DNA of 64,000 bases from Vulcanimicrobiota bacterium (lineage in GTDB: Bacteria > Vulcanimicrobiota > Vulcanimicrobiia > Vulcanimicrobiales > Vulcanimicrobiaceae). The position numbers were made by a program, and so were the translations under genes. This document shows, piece after piece, positions 15,842-25,256 of the stretch. Every line of letters starts with the position of its first letter. Within the stretch, counting starts at the first letter, position 1. The notes below the pieces were generated by a model, which was given only the letters and a program-made list of their open reading frames with translations, searched no databases and was not told the DNA's origin. The DNA is taken from NCBI GenBank assembly GCA_019232905.1, contig JAFANA010000057.1, positions 19,087 through 83,086 of the forward strand. Direction: 5' to 3'.

Positions 15842-16493
15842 CGTCGCTGCGTGCCAAGGCTTCACCGTATTGGCGAAGTGCAATGAATCCGACGATTGCG
15901 CAAAAGACAAGTTCCGTCGCGACCCCGAGAACGTCGCCAGCCCGGCTCGCGGCCGAATCGGCGTAGACGGCCAGGACGTACGCAATCGCGCTCGTTACAA
16001 AGGCTAGCAACACATAGAGCAATCTCCGGCCGCCCGATCGCAATGTTGCGTTGAGTGCGACGAGTGTCGATGCGAGAACCGAAGCGAGTGCCAAAATGAA
16101 GAACGTCGGCGGGGCCGCAAATCCGCTCAAGAACTGTGCGAACCAATAAAAGAGCGCAGCGACCGTTGCCGTCAGCGTAGGCGCAATCGCTTTTGCGCGA
16201 GCGAGTTCGCGGCCGAAGAGCGGCGCACTGCGTTCACCGATATCGAGATATGGATGCCGTCCAGGGCCTTGCGCGAGAGCAAGAGCGATGCCGATTGCCG
16301 TGCAAAAGAAGATCGGTCCCGCGAGCCAGACGCTTCGCGTGGCAACGTCCGCCGTCAACGGATCGGCGACGGCAGTGACCCCGTGCGGTTGAATGAACCC
16401 GACGATAGCCGCGGTCACGCAGGCAAACGCCGTCGTTCGGCGTTCGCCGTGCAGACGCGACGTGACGATTGCGGCCAAAGCCCGCCCTGTCAT
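15828..16493 (-). CDS. Six-TM membrane protein, ABC-2-permease-like position
   Basis: A 221-aa protein with six predicted membrane segments and little else. It starts in an ATGA overlap with the degenerate ABC-ATPase-like gene, which places it as the membrane partner of that protein. I recognise no permease family signature, so the transporter idea rests on context. The C-terminal residues and stop (VVSS, TGA) are encoded by the right arm of the 32-bp inverted repeat, so the repeat may have replaced an older C terminus. Confidence 0.6.
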   Translation of the reverse strand: MTGRALAAIVTSRLHGERRTTAFACVTAAIVGFIQPHGVTAVADPLTADVATRSVWLAGPIFFCTAIGIALALAQGPGRHPYLDIGERSAPLFGRELARAKAIAPTLTATVAALFYWFAQFLSGFAAPPTFFILALASVLASTLVALNATLRSGGRRLLYVLLAFVTSAIAYVLAVYADSAASRAGDVLGVATELVFCAIVGFIALRQYGEALARSDVVSS

Positions 16494-17056
16494 ACTCGAA
16501 CCTCTTCACGCAGCGCGCTGAATTCCGTCGCCGCCGATGCGTCGAGATGCGTAGAGAAAATAGCGCACGGACCGGCCGCAGCGAGGATCTGTTTTGCGAA
16601 GAGCGGCTGCGGCCGGTCGAGCACGAGCAATGGCGGAGACGCGAGCAGCGAGGCGACGATCGGATACGCGAACGATTCGTGCAATCCGGCAAGGCGGTCA
16701 AGTAAAAGCTGCGCGTGTGCGTGCGCGCGTTCGGTGTCGATGTCCCACAACGCGGCACGATAGCCGATGAAGTGCTCGACGCTCATCTCCGTAAACGGAA
16801 GTGGATCATGCGGAACGAATGCGGCGATGCGTTTGCAGTGCACGGGTTGCACGCGCGGGTCGTATTCGCCGATAAGCACGATGCCGCTCGTTGGTTTCAC
16901 GAGCGCAGCCGCCATCATCGCGAGCGCCTGCGCTTCACCAGCTGTGGCACAAACGCGCGCAACGCGCGCGCCCGGCGCAACGTCGAATGTCGCCGGAGCC
17001 ACGATCGTTTCGCCGCGGCGTACATATTGTGCATCGCGCATCCGCAAAACGTACAT
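16490..17056 (-). CDS. ABC-ATPase-like protein without Walker A, signature or Walker B Glu
   Basis: A 188-aa protein with the outline of an ABC nucleotide-binding domain: APATFDVAPGARVARV before the P-loop site, ALVKPTSGIVLIGEYDP after it, AAFVPHDPLPFTEMSVEHF at the Q-loop, PPLLVLDRPQPLF at Walker B, and IFSTHL at the H-loop. However, the P-loop reads CATAGEAQA instead of GxxGxGKST, there is no LSGGQ, and the Walker B Glu is Arg. ATP hydrolysis is therefore not expected. ATG 17056 is 2 nt after the nicotinate phosphoribosyltransferase stop. It may be a structural or regulatory pseudo-ATPase paired with the downstream membrane protein. Confidence 0.65.
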   Translation of the reverse strand: MYVLRMRDAQYVRRGETIVAPATFDVAPGARVARVCATAGEAQALAMMAAALVKPTSGIVLIGEYDPRVQPVHCKRIAAFVPHDPLPFTEMSVEHFIGYRAALWDIDTERAHAHAQLLLDRLAGLHESFAYPIVASLLASPPLLVLDRPQPLFAKQILAAAGPCAIFSTHLDASAATEFSALREEVRV

Positions 17057-17058
17057 GT

Positions 17059-18162
17059 TTAAATGACATCCTCGAGCCGCGGATTCGGACGTTCCGGGCG
17101 TCCGACTTTGTGGCACTCGGTCCACACGCCGTCACGTTTGAGCGCAACAATATCTGCGGTATAGTCGAAACGGCCGGCGCCGTCGAAGAACGCACTTCCG
17201 ACTGCATATGCATCGACAGGAACGCCGGCCCGTTCGAACGCCGAGATGCGCGCCGGCGTGAACCCGCCGCTGACGACGATGCGCACGAAGTCGAAGCCTT
17301 CGGCATCGAGCGCGCGGCGCACGTTCCATACGAGTTGCGGGTTGACGCCGGTCGGCGTAAACGTGCCCATCTGATTCCAAATCGAACGGTCGACGAGCGT
17401 ACCCGACGTATCGAGGCGCACGCCCCACAGGCGTGTTTTTAATGAGCGCGCAACCTCGAGGCTCGTGCGCACGCAATCGTTATCGAAATCGACGAGCGCA
17501 ATCACGCTCACGCTCGGGTCGGAATACTCTGCGAACTTCTTCGTTGCGAGCACCGTGTCGCCGCCGTAGGCCGCGATCAAGGCATGCGGAACGGTTCCCA
17601 TGCCGCGCGCGCCCCACCATTCCGCGTTCGCATCGGTCGACACGCCGAGCGCACCGGAAACATACGCGGCATAGCCGTCACCGGTTTGCACCAAATGATG
17701 GTCGAAGCGGGCCGGAAAGAACAACACCGTCTTTCCCTGCGCAGCCGAGACGATCTCGCGCGCGTTCGTCGCGATGCGCGTGCGGCGCGAAAGGACGCCG
17801 AGATACGGCGTTTCGAGGTGCGCGAAGAGCGCGTAATCGCCTTCGACCGTAAGCGCGGTTTCGTACGGTTCGATGTGATCGCCGTCGTAGAGCGCGCGGA
17901 CGCGCAAGCGGTCCCAGCCCGGCTCCCAGGTTCCGTCCGCGCTCGTGCGTCCACTGCAGAGCTTGAGGATCGCGACGGCTTCGTCGATCCCGCCCACGAC
18001 GGCGTCGTTTCGCTGGAAAACCTGCATGCGTACCACCGGATCGTAGCCGTCGCGCGCCAGAATATCGCGCGCGCGGTTAAAATACGTATCCGAGTAGTAC
18101 CCGGCGCGCATCTTATCGACTGGAAGGTTGAAAATCGCCGGGTCTAGCCGCTTTCTCGCCAT
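17059..18162 (-). CDS. pncB: Nicotinate phosphoribosyltransferase
   Basis: A 367-aa enzyme that joins nicotinate and PRPP to nicotinate mononucleotide in NAD salvage. Features are the N-terminal FNLPVDKMRAGYYSDTYF, with the Tyr/Asp/Tyr substrate elements, VRLDTSGTLVDRS, and the PRPP-phosphate loop VVSGGFTPARI followed by DAYAVGSAFF. The short length matches the compact, archaeal-like form rather than the longer E. coli-type protein. It heads a three-gene operon with the two membrane/ABC-like genes. Only 29 bp separate its start from that of polX on the other strand. Confidence 0.88.
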   Translation of the reverse strand: MARKRLDPAIFNLPVDKMRAGYYSDTYFNRARDILARDGYDPVVRMQVFQRNDAVVGGIDEAVAILKLCSGRTSADGTWEPGWDRLRVRALYDGDHIEPYETALTVEGDYALFAHLETPYLGVLSRRTRIATNAREIVSAAQGKTVLFFPARFDHHLVQTGDGYAAYVSGALGVSTDANAEWWGARGMGTVPHALIAAYGGDTVLATKKFAEYSDPSVSVIALVDFDNDCVRTSLEVARSLKTRLWGVRLDTSGTLVDRSIWNQMGTFTPTGVNPQLVWNVRRALDAEGFDFVRIVVSGGFTPARISAFERAGVPVDAYAVGSAFFDGAGRFDYTADIVALKRDGVWTECHKVGRPERPNPRLEDVI

Positions 18163-18191
18163 CGCGGGCGTTTTCGCCGCGGACGCCGAAG

Positions 18192-19931
18192 ATGCATCGC
18201 CCCATGCTTTCGAATGCCGAGATCGCGAAAAAACTGATCGAGATCCGCACGCTTATGGAGATGGCGGGCGAGACGTTCTACAAATACACGGCCTTCGAAA
18301 AGGCCGCAGCTTCGGTCGAAAACGCTCCGCCGTTGCGCGACGTCATTGCTGCGGGTGAGTTGACGAAGATTCCGGGAATCGGGAAATCGATCGGAGTCGT
18401 CATCGAGCAATTGCACGAGCGCGGCACGTGCGATGCGTTGGAAGCGCTCTACGTCACGTTTCCGCCGACCATCGTCGAGGTGCTCGGCGTCAGCGGCATC
18501 GGTGCGAAAACGGCTGCAATGTTGTGGCGCGACTATTCGATCGGATCGCTTGCCGATCTCGAAGTCGCGGTCGCGAACGGAAGTTTAGCCGGCGTTCCCA
18601 GGCTGGGCGAGAAAACGATCGATAATTGGCGGCGCGGCATTCTTGCTTACAAAGGCCGGCAGCACCGGACGCCGCTCGCTCGTGCACGCGCGATCGCGCG
18701 CGAGGCGATGGCGTTCTTACGTGACGGACCGCCGCACGATCGTCTGACGTACGCGGGTTCGACGCGCCGTCAAGAAGTGACGGTAGGCGATGTCGATCTG
18801 ATTTGCACCTCTGCTGACGCGGCCGCCGTGACGTCGTATTTCGCAACTTGGGACCGGGCCGAAGCCGTGCTCGCCGAAGGACCGACGAAGACCAGCATTT
18901 GGCTGCAAAACGGCTTGCAAATCGACCTGCGCGTGCTGCCCGATCATCTCTACGGAAATTTGCTGCAGCATTTCACCGGTTCGCGCGAGCACAACATCAA
19001 GTTGCGAGAATACGCCGTGCGCAACTCTTTGCGCGTTAGCGAAAACGGGATATTAAATCTCGAGACCGGCGACGTCATCACCTGTTCCGAGGAAGAGGGC
19101 GTGTACGAGGCGCTCGGCATGCAATTCATTCCGCCGGAATTGCGCCTCGGTCTCGACGAAGTCGATCTGGCGCGCGCGCGCGCGTTGCCGGCGTTGATCG
19201 AGGACTCCGACGTACGCGGCGACTTCCATATGCATTGCACGTGGAGCGACGGCCGCAACTCACTCGAAGAGATGATCGCGGCGGCGAAGGCGCGCGGCTA
19301 CGAGTATCACGCGATCAGCGATCACTCGTGGGGACGCGGCCCGAAATACGGTCTCGATCCCGACGAGCTCCGCAAACAGTGCCAGGAGGCGACTGCGCTC
19401 GGTGCGCGGCACGGCATCCGCACGCTCTGCGCGAGCGAGGTCGACTTGCTGCCGGACGGGACGCTCGACTACAGCAACGACGTTCTCGCCGGCTTGGACA
19501 TTGTGATCGCGAGCGTCCATTCCGCCATGAATATCGGACGCGAAGCGATGACGCGGCGGCTGATCAGCGCTTGCGAAAATCCATACGTGTCGATCATCGG
19601 TCATCCCACAGGACGGATGCTCGACGGGTTTGCGGGCTACGATTTCGACTACGATGCCGTCTTTGCGGCTGCGGCCCGCACGGGAACGGCGTTAGAAATC
19701 GACGGCCAGGCATTGCGCCTGGATCTGCCGGCCCAACTTGTCCGCCGCGCAAAGACCTTCGGGGTGACCTTTACGGTTGATTCCGATGCACATGGTGCCG
19801 AAGACCTGAGTAACGTCGATCTGGCGGTCGGCCAGGCGCGCCGCGCCGGGCTGACTAAAGACGACGTGCTCAACGCGCGTCCTTTAGAAGACGTGCTCGG
19901 CTTCGTTGCCCGCAAGAGGAATGGCGCGTGA
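18192..19931 (+). CDS. polX: DNA polymerase X with PHP 3'-5' exonuclease domain
   Basis: A 579-aa bacterial PolX with full domain order. An 8-kDa-like domain with helix-hairpin-helix KIPGIGKSIG (about 60-70) and a second HhH VSGIGAKTAA come first. The nucleotidyltransferase palm follows with YAGSTRRQEVTVGDVDLI, giving the GS...R and catalytic DVD Asp pair. The C-terminal PHP domain begins with GDFHMHCTWSDG and continues with AISDHSWG, SEVDLL, VIASVHS, GHPTGRM and DSDAHG, so all metal ligands appear present. The enzyme fills gaps in base-excision repair and removes mispaired ends. ATG 18204 is an alternative start. It overlaps the next gene by 4 bp (GTGA). Confidence 0.93.
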   Translation: MHRPMLSNAEIAKKLIEIRTLMEMAGETFYKYTAFEKAAASVENAPPLRDVIAAGELTKIPGIGKSIGVVIEQLHERGTCDALEALYVTFPPTIVEVLGVSGIGAKTAAMLWRDYSIGSLADLEVAVANGSLAGVPRLGEKTIDNWRRGILAYKGRQHRTPLARARAIAREAMAFLRDGPPHDRLTYAGSTRRQEVTVGDVDLICTSADAAAVTSYFATWDRAEAVLAEGPTKTSIWLQNGLQIDLRVLPDHLYGNLLQHFTGSREHNIKLREYAVRNSLRVSENGILNLETGDVITCSEEEGVYEALGMQFIPPELRLGLDEVDLARARALPALIEDSDVRGDFHMHCTWSDGRNSLEEMIAAAKARGYEYHAISDHSWGRGPKYGLDPDELRKQCQEATALGARHGIRTLCASEVDLLPDGTLDYSNDVLAGLDIVIASVHSAMNIGREAMTRRLISACENPYVSIIGHPTGRMLDGFAGYDFDYDAVFAAAARTGTALEIDGQALRLDLPAQLVRRAKTFGVTFTVDSDAHGAEDLSNVDLAVGQARRAGLTKDDVLNARPLEDVLGFVARKRNGA

Positions 19932-20728
19932 TCGAAACGTTCTTTTGCTCCGCTCCGGACGGTGCCGCTACGGGCGCGCGCTTATCGGGTACGCGCGGGC
20001 CCGCGCTCGTATTCGTGCACGGCGTCGGCTCGACGGCAGCCATTTGGGACTATCAGTTGCGCGCGTTCGGCGATCGTGCGCGTTGCATGGCGATGGAACT
20101 CCGCGGCAACGGTGTTCCGAAGCCGGAACCAGACCCTGCCCTCATCAGCCGCAAGGGCTTTGCCGACGACGTGCTTGCGGTCGCGGACGCCCAGGGCGCT
20201 CCGACATTTACGATTGTCGGCTGCAGTTTGGGCGGGGTGGTCGCATTCGAACTCTGGAAACGCGCGCCCGAACGCATCGAAGCGATGGTCATTGTCGGAA
20301 GCTTTGCGGCGTATCCGAATGCGCGCGCCTATGCCGACGGCATCAAGGCAGCCGTCGAGGAAGCAAATGGAATGGCGGCGTTCGCGCAGTTGCGTGCAGC
20401 GAGGCTCGGATTGCCGCCCGATCGCTTGCGCGAAACCATCGATCAGATGGGCAGCAAGACCGTTCCGTCGTATCTCGCTTCGACGGATGCGACGTGGACG
20501 GGGGATTACACGAACATGCTCCCCACCATCGACGTTCCCGTTCTCGTTGCCGCTGGAGAACGCGATACGATCGCGCCGCTTGCACTCTCGCAGGTCATTG
20601 CGTCGTCGATTCCCGGCGCCGAACTGGCCGTGATTCCGGACGCGGGTCATGTTGCGAACGCAGACAACCCGGCGTTTTTCAACGGCATGCTCGAGCGCTT
20701 TCTCGGTCGCGCGGTTGCAGCACGCTGA
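19928..20728 (+). CDS. Alpha/beta hydrolase
   Basis: A 266-aa alpha/beta-hydrolase with VFVHGVGSTAAIWDYQ (oxyanion region), nucleophile elbow GCSLGG, acid in AGERDTIAP and the catalytic His in DAGHVAN. It is close in length and pattern to 3-oxoadipate enol-lactonase-like and esterase members; no pathway genes are adjacent to decide. There is no signal peptide. GTG 19928 overlaps the polX stop. Confidence 0.88.
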   Translation: MIETFFCSAPDGAATGARLSGTRGPALVFVHGVGSTAAIWDYQLRAFGDRARCMAMELRGNGVPKPEPDPALISRKGFADDVLAVADAQGAPTFTIVGCSLGGVVAFELWKRAPERIEAMVIVGSFAAYPNARAYADGIKAAVEEANGMAAFAQLRAARLGLPPDRLRETIDQMGSKTVPSYLASTDATWTGDYTNMLPTIDVPVLVAAGERDTIAPLALSQVIASSIPGAELAVIPDAGHVANADNPAFFNGMLERFLGRAVAAR

Positions 20729-20729
20729 C

Positions 20730-23429
20730 ATGAGAGCTCCGGGATTGCCCGCGAACGAGCGCGAGCGCCTGCAGGCACTTGCGGAGTATGAAATTCTCGA
20801 TACCTCCGAAGAGCCGCTCTACGATGCATTCACACAACTCGCGCGTGAAGCGACCGGGACGAGCATATCCGTCATAACGCTCGTCGATAGCGATCGCGCG
20901 TGGGCGAAGTCGCATCTCGGAATCAGCGGCCGCGAGGGCTCACGCGAAGAGTCGTTCTGCGGACATGTCGTTGAAAGCGGCACGGCCATGGTGGTCGGCG
21001 ACGCGCGCGACGACGGCCGCTTCTCCGACAATCCCAACGTGACGGGCGAGCCGTTCATCCGCTTCTACGCGGGCGTTCCGCTGACGAATCCCGAGGGTTG
21101 CACGATCGGCACGCTGTGCGTGATCGATACGATCCCGAAAACGCTGAGCGCGTCGCAACTGCACGTTCTCGAACGTCTCGCGAACACCGTCATGAGTGTG
21201 CTCGAAGCCCGTCGCCATTACATGTCTCTCTTTGACGCCGCGCACATCGACGTGTTCACCATCGAACCGCGTGAGGGAACCGTTGCATTCGCATCGCGCG
21301 GAGCGTGCCGGCGCCTCGGATACTCGCGCAATGAACTCGAAGGCATGCCCATGTACGACATCGTTCCCGGGGCCGATGCCGCGGAGGTTCGCGATATCCT
21401 CAAGCGGTTGCGGCGCGGCGAGGAGTTTGTTCGAGAAACGGAGCTGACGCGAAGCGACGGCACGACCTATCCGGTCGAATTGCACTTGGACGTAACGCGC
21501 GAACACGGCGAGGAGCGCGTGCTCGCGATTGCAAACGACCTCACGCAGCGGCGTTTACAGCAACACGAAATCGAGCTATTACTGGGCGCGATCAACGTTG
21601 CGGGCGACGTCATTCTCTTTTACGACGTGACCGACGCCGGCGAACTGCGCCTGACCTACATGAACGAAGCGTTCGCGGAACAGAGCGGTTATACGCGCGA
21701 AGAGGCCATCGGCCGCACACTCGATGAATTCCGGCAATCGATGCCGGACGACGAAGGCATGCGCGTCCTCCGCGCGTCGATTGCGGCGGGGACGGCGACG
21801 CAGTCGGAGGTCGTCAGTTACCGCAAAGACGGCACGACGTATTGGAATCAGGTCACGATGCATCCGGTGCGCAACGCGGAACGCGACGTGACCCACTGGA
21901 TTTCGATTCAGCGCGACATCACCGAAGAAGTTGCGCGCACGTCCGCACTCGCCGAAGAGCACGACCGGCTGTTGGCGCTTACGCGCGCGGCGCGACGTCT
22001 GTTTACGGCGCTCGACGCTCGGACAATCGTTACAACGGTTCGCGACGTTATCGAACAGTTGATCGGCGCAGACGGACGCGTACTTGCCGTGCGTGCCGAC
22101 GGCTACGTTACGTACGTCGAGGAGTTGGGCGCCGTCGACTGGTCGTCGGCCGAGCGCGATACGCTCGCGCAACGCGCCGTCGCGGCGCGGACGCGCATCG
22201 TCGACGAGCAAAATACTCGAGCCGTCGCGTCCGCAGGACAGTTCGCCGATGCGAGGTACGGCCTGGAGCTTCGCGTGCGCGGCGCGCGATCGCTGCGCAA
22301 CACCGATCTCTTCGTCTTTGATTTAATTGCGGAATACTTTGCCGTTGCTGCGCGTAACGTTTCGCTCTATCAGGAACTGGACGAGCGCCGCAGCGCAGTG
22401 CTCGAGCTCAATCAAACGAAGAGCGACCTCATCGCGATGCTCGCGCACGATTTTCGCGGGCCGCTTACCTCGATTGTCGGCTTCTCGGAACTGACGGGTG
22501 AAGTCGGTGACGTCAACGAGGAGCAGGTCGAGTTTCTCGATACGATCAAGCGGTCCGCGCTGCAACTCTCGGAACTCGCGACCGACACACTCACACTTTC
22601 GCGGCTCGAACGCAACGAAGTCACGCTGCATCTTGGCGAGGTCGATTTGGAGGTGTTGATTGCTTCCATCGTCGCGCAAGTTTGCGACCGCCGCGCGATC
22701 GCCGTCGACGTGCAAGGCGACGCGCGCGTAACCGCCGACGACGAACGTTTGCGTCAAGTCTTCGCGAACCTCATCGATAACGCAATCAAATATTCACCGG
22801 ATGGCTCGGAGCCTGACGTGCGCATCGAAGGCCGGGAGCGTGACGTGGTCGTCACGGTGCGCGACCACGGTATCGGTATTCCGTCCGGGGAAATCTCGCG
22901 GATCTTCGACCGTTTTTCGCGCGCGTCGAACGCCCGCCGCATGCGCATCTCGGGGACCGGTTTCGGACTCTTCATGACCAAGCAGCTCGTGCAGCTTCAC
23001 GGCGGAACGATCGCGGTTACGAGCGAGGAAGCCAAAGGTTCGCGCTTCGTCGTGACGCTACCGCGGCGGGTCGACCGGCGCGCCGCACCGCGAACGGTCG
23101 TCGTGGTCGATCCGCAGCGCGAGCATCTTTTTCTCGGCTACGGGCTCCAGGAAGCGGGATACCGGATCCTCGCGGCGTCGCAAGTCGACGAAGTGCTCGC
23201 CATCGCCGACGCCCAGACCGTCGATGCGCTCATCCTTGCTGCACCGGACCTCTTGAACGGAACCGACGCCGTGCAATTTCGCGCGTTTAGCAGTGAATAC
23301 GGCATTCCGATCGTCGCCATCGGCGGCGAAAAACATGCGGCGCGTCTCGCACCGTCGCTCACGTTTGCGCGTCCCGTCTTAATCGGTGACGTCGTTGCGG
23401 GGCTCGAACGGCAGCTCGCTAAGGAATAA
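20730..23429 (+). CDS. GAF-PAS-PAS-GAF-like histidine kinase with pseudo-receiver tail
   Basis: An 899-aa soluble sensor kinase. A GAF domain (about 20-160, with SFCGHVVESG and AGVPLTNPEGCTIGTLCVID) is followed by two PAS domains (about 165-285 and 290-410), a second GAF-like segment (415-545), and HisKA with MLAHDFRGPLTSIVGF, where H573 is the phospho-acceptor. HATPase_c follows with NLIDNAIKYSPDG, VRDHGIGIP and GTGFGLFMTKQL. The C-terminal ~110 residues have a receiver-like fold pattern (VVVVDPQREHLFLGYGLQ) but Ala-Ala stands where the phosphorylatable Asp should be (ALILAAPDLL). No response regulator is adjacent. ATG 20730 follows the hydrolase stop by 1 nt and is chosen over an upstream in-frame start. 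Confidence 0.85.
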   Translation: MRAPGLPANERERLQALAEYEILDTSEEPLYDAFTQLAREATGTSISVITLVDSDRAWAKSHLGISGREGSREESFCGHVVESGTAMVVGDARDDGRFSDNPNVTGEPFIRFYAGVPLTNPEGCTIGTLCVIDTIPKTLSASQLHVLERLANTVMSVLEARRHYMSLFDAAHIDVFTIEPREGTVAFASRGACRRLGYSRNELEGMPMYDIVPGADAAEVRDILKRLRRGEEFVRETELTRSDGTTYPVELHLDVTREHGEERVLAIANDLTQRRLQQHEIELLLGAINVAGDVILFYDVTDAGELRLTYMNEAFAEQSGYTREEAIGRTLDEFRQSMPDDEGMRVLRASIAAGTATQSEVVSYRKDGTTYWNQVTMHPVRNAERDVTHWISIQRDITEEVARTSALAEEHDRLLALTRAARRLFTALDARTIVTTVRDVIEQLIGADGRVLAVRADGYVTYVEELGAVDWSSAERDTLAQRAVAARTRIVDEQNTRAVASAGQFADARYGLELRVRGARSLRNTDLFVFDLIAEYFAVAARNVSLYQELDERRSAVLELNQTKSDLIAMLAHDFRGPLTSIVGFSELTGEVGDVNEEQVEFLDTIKRSALQLSELATDTLTLSRLERNEVTLHLGEVDLEVLIASIVAQVCDRRAIAVDVQGDARVTADDERLRQVFANLIDNAIKYSPDGSEPDVRIEGRERDVVVTVRDHGIGIPSGEISRIFDRFSRASNARRMRISGTGFGLFMTKQLVQLHGGTIAVTSEEAKGSRFVVTLPRRVDRRAAPRTVVVVDPQREHLFLGYGLQEAGYRILAASQVDEVLAIADAQTVDALILAAPDLLNGTDAVQFRAFSSEYGIPIVAIGGEKHAARLAPSLTFARPVLIGDVVAGLERQLAKE

Positions 23430-24270
23430 TGCGCTCCGGCGCGCTGTATGCGTTCGCGCGCGTGCCGCGGACGAATCCGGCGAGCGTGATGTTGAACGTG
23501 CGCGCAAGATCGACGGCTAAGCTGCTCGGTGCAGAGACGGCGAGAACGATCGGAATGCGGGCGACCGCCGCTTTTTGAAGGATCTCGAAACTCGCGCGCC
23601 CGCTGACTACCATGACGGCTCCGCGCAGCGGAAACGTATTCTCGAGCAGCGCCGATCCGGTCAATTTATCGACCGCGTTGTGCCGCCCGATATCTTCGCG
23701 CAGCGCGACGAACGTGCCGTCGGTACGGAAGAGCGCTGCCGCGTGCAGTCCGCCGGTAGCTGCAAAGACGCGTTGCGCCTCGCGCATGCGTTCCGGCAGC
23801 TCATAGAGCGTCGTACGCGAGATCTGCGCGTCGTCGTCAAGCGGCTCGATGCCCGCATCACGCAAGGAGTCGAGATTTGCGCGTCCGCACACACCACAAG
23901 AGCTGTTCATCGTGAAGTGGCGCTCGAAACGCGACGTATCGGGAAGCGACGGCGCGGCGAGTTCGATGTTGACGATGTTGTAGCGCTGTTCGGCATCGAC
24001 CGCCGGGTCGATGCAGTAACTGACGCCTGCGAGGTCTCTGCGCGAACGAATGATGCTTTCGCTCAGCGCAAAGCCTGCCGCCAACTCGAAATCATTTCCC
24101 GGCGTTCGCATCGTCACGGCAAGCGTCTGCGTCGCGCCGCCGGCGATCAAGCGCAGTTCGAGCGGTTCTTCGGTGACGACGTGGTCGTAATCGCGTTTTG
24201 CCGAGTCGCCCTCGAGGCGATCGATTGCGGTTTCAACCGTGCGCCCCGGACGCGCGGTCAGATCGCTCAT
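23419..24270 (-). CDS. fdhD: FdhD, formate dehydrogenase sulfurtransferase
   Basis: A 283-aa protein carrying TEEPLELRL near the N terminus, the MRTPGNDFELAAGFALSE region, and SSCGVCG, the mobile Cys pair that passes sulfur from IscS to the Mo/W-bisMGD cofactor. GGLHAAALF, REDIGRHNAVDKL and VSGRASFEI follow, all typical of FdhD. It is needed for activity of bisMGD formate dehydrogenases, in agreement with the adjacent alpha subunit. Its start overlaps the NrfD-like stop by 4 bp; its 3' end overlaps the convergent kinase gene by 11 bp. Confidence 0.95.
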   Translation of the reverse strand: MSDLTARPGRTVETAIDRLEGDSAKRDYDHVVTEEPLELRLIAGGATQTLAVTMRTPGNDFELAAGFALSESIIRSRRDLAGVSYCIDPAVDAEQRYNIVNIELAAPSLPDTSRFERHFTMNSSCGVCGRANLDSLRDAGIEPLDDDAQISRTTLYELPERMREAQRVFAATGGLHAAALFRTDGTFVALREDIGRHNAVDKLTGSALLENTFPLRGAVMVVSGRASFEILQKAAVARIPIVLAVSAPSSLAVDLARTFNITLAGFVRGTRANAYSAPERIIP

Positions 24271-25256
24271 TTCGGCTGACGGAACGCCGCTTGCGGATCG
24301 CGTGCCGAGGCTTTCCCCGCTGCGATGAGCGATTCGCGCAACACGTATCCGCCGGCAAGTGTGAGAATAGACGCGGCGGTCACGCGCAATGCATCGACCG
24401 GTTTGGGCAGGTTGAACATGCTGCCGAGTACGTTCAAGGCGATCGGTCCGAGCGTTCCCGCGGCCATCGTGTACGTGCGCAGTTTCTCTCCGCGCTTGCC
24501 TTTAAAGAACGGCTTCGTATAGTCCGGATGTCGCCGCTCGAAATCGGTGAGAATAAACAGCTCCGCGGCGCCGGCGACCATCTCGAGCCGTTCGAGGCGC
24601 TGCAGCGGTTCGGTGTTCCCCTCGAGCGTACAGAGGAGACTCGAAAGCGCACACGCCGAGGCAAGACCCGAACAGACCGACATCGCGGGAATGTGTCGTT
24701 TTCCCGAACCCCAAAACGGGTTGGCTGTGGAACTGAGAAGCACGCCGGTATATCCGGCGGTGAACGCACCGAGCAGCGCTTGCACCGGCGTCATCAAACC
24801 CGGCGCGAAAAAGCGCATCCATCGCGGCAGCGTGCCTCCAACGGCGAGTTCGCGTATGACGTTTGCGCCCGCCGCCCCGGAGTAGAACACGAGTCCCCAC
24901 GTACCGAGCGACATCGGTGATTTAAATTTCATGATGCGCAGCATGTTGAGGAACCGCTCGGGACGGCCAAGGTGAGTGACCAGAACGGCCGGATTCGCCG
25001 CTGCAAGTACAAACGACGTCACCCGCACCGTACGTTTGAGTTTGCGCTCGGACTCGAGTTCCGGTCGCGCGAGCATTTGAATCAGACCGAGTCCGCCCAT
25101 GATTCCGCCGAGAAACAGGTAGGTAACGACGTTCCAGTCCCAATCCGGCCACTTGAGCATCGGGTGGTCGTAATAGGTTGGAATCGTTGCGCGTTGCTCG
25201 CCGTTGCGTGAAGCGGCGCCGATAAACGCGTCGTCGGGACTTGGGATGCTACGCAT
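24267..25256 (-). CDS. NrfD/PsrC-like membrane subunit of formate dehydrogenase
   Basis: A 329-aa integral membrane protein. After a cytoplasmic lead with YYDHPMLKWPDWDWN, about eight or nine hydrophobic helices follow, beginning with VVTYLFLGGIMGGLGLI. The conserved LGRPERFLNMLRIMKF loop and SPMSLGTWGL are typical of the NrfD/PsrC/DmsC superfamily, which exchanges electrons with the quinone pool and does not bind heme. In this operon it is the probable membrane anchor and quinone site for the formate dehydrogenase, replacing the cytochrome b subunit FdnI. The start overlaps the stop of the iron-sulfur subunit. Confidence 0.88.
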   Translation of the reverse strand: MRSIPSPDDAFIGAASRNGEQRATIPTYYDHPMLKWPDWDWNVVTYLFLGGIMGGLGLIQMLARPELESERKLKRTVRVTSFVLAAANPAVLVTHLGRPERFLNMLRIMKFKSPMSLGTWGLVFYSGAAGANVIRELAVGGTLPRWMRFFAPGLMTPVQALLGAFTAGYTGVLLSSTANPFWGSGKRHIPAMSVCSGLASACALSSLLCTLEGNTEPLQRLERLEMVAGAAELFILTDFERRHPDYTKPFFKGKRGEKLRTYTMAAGTLGPIALNVLGSMFNLPKPVDALRVTAASILTLAGGYVLRESLIAAGKASARDPQAAFRQPK

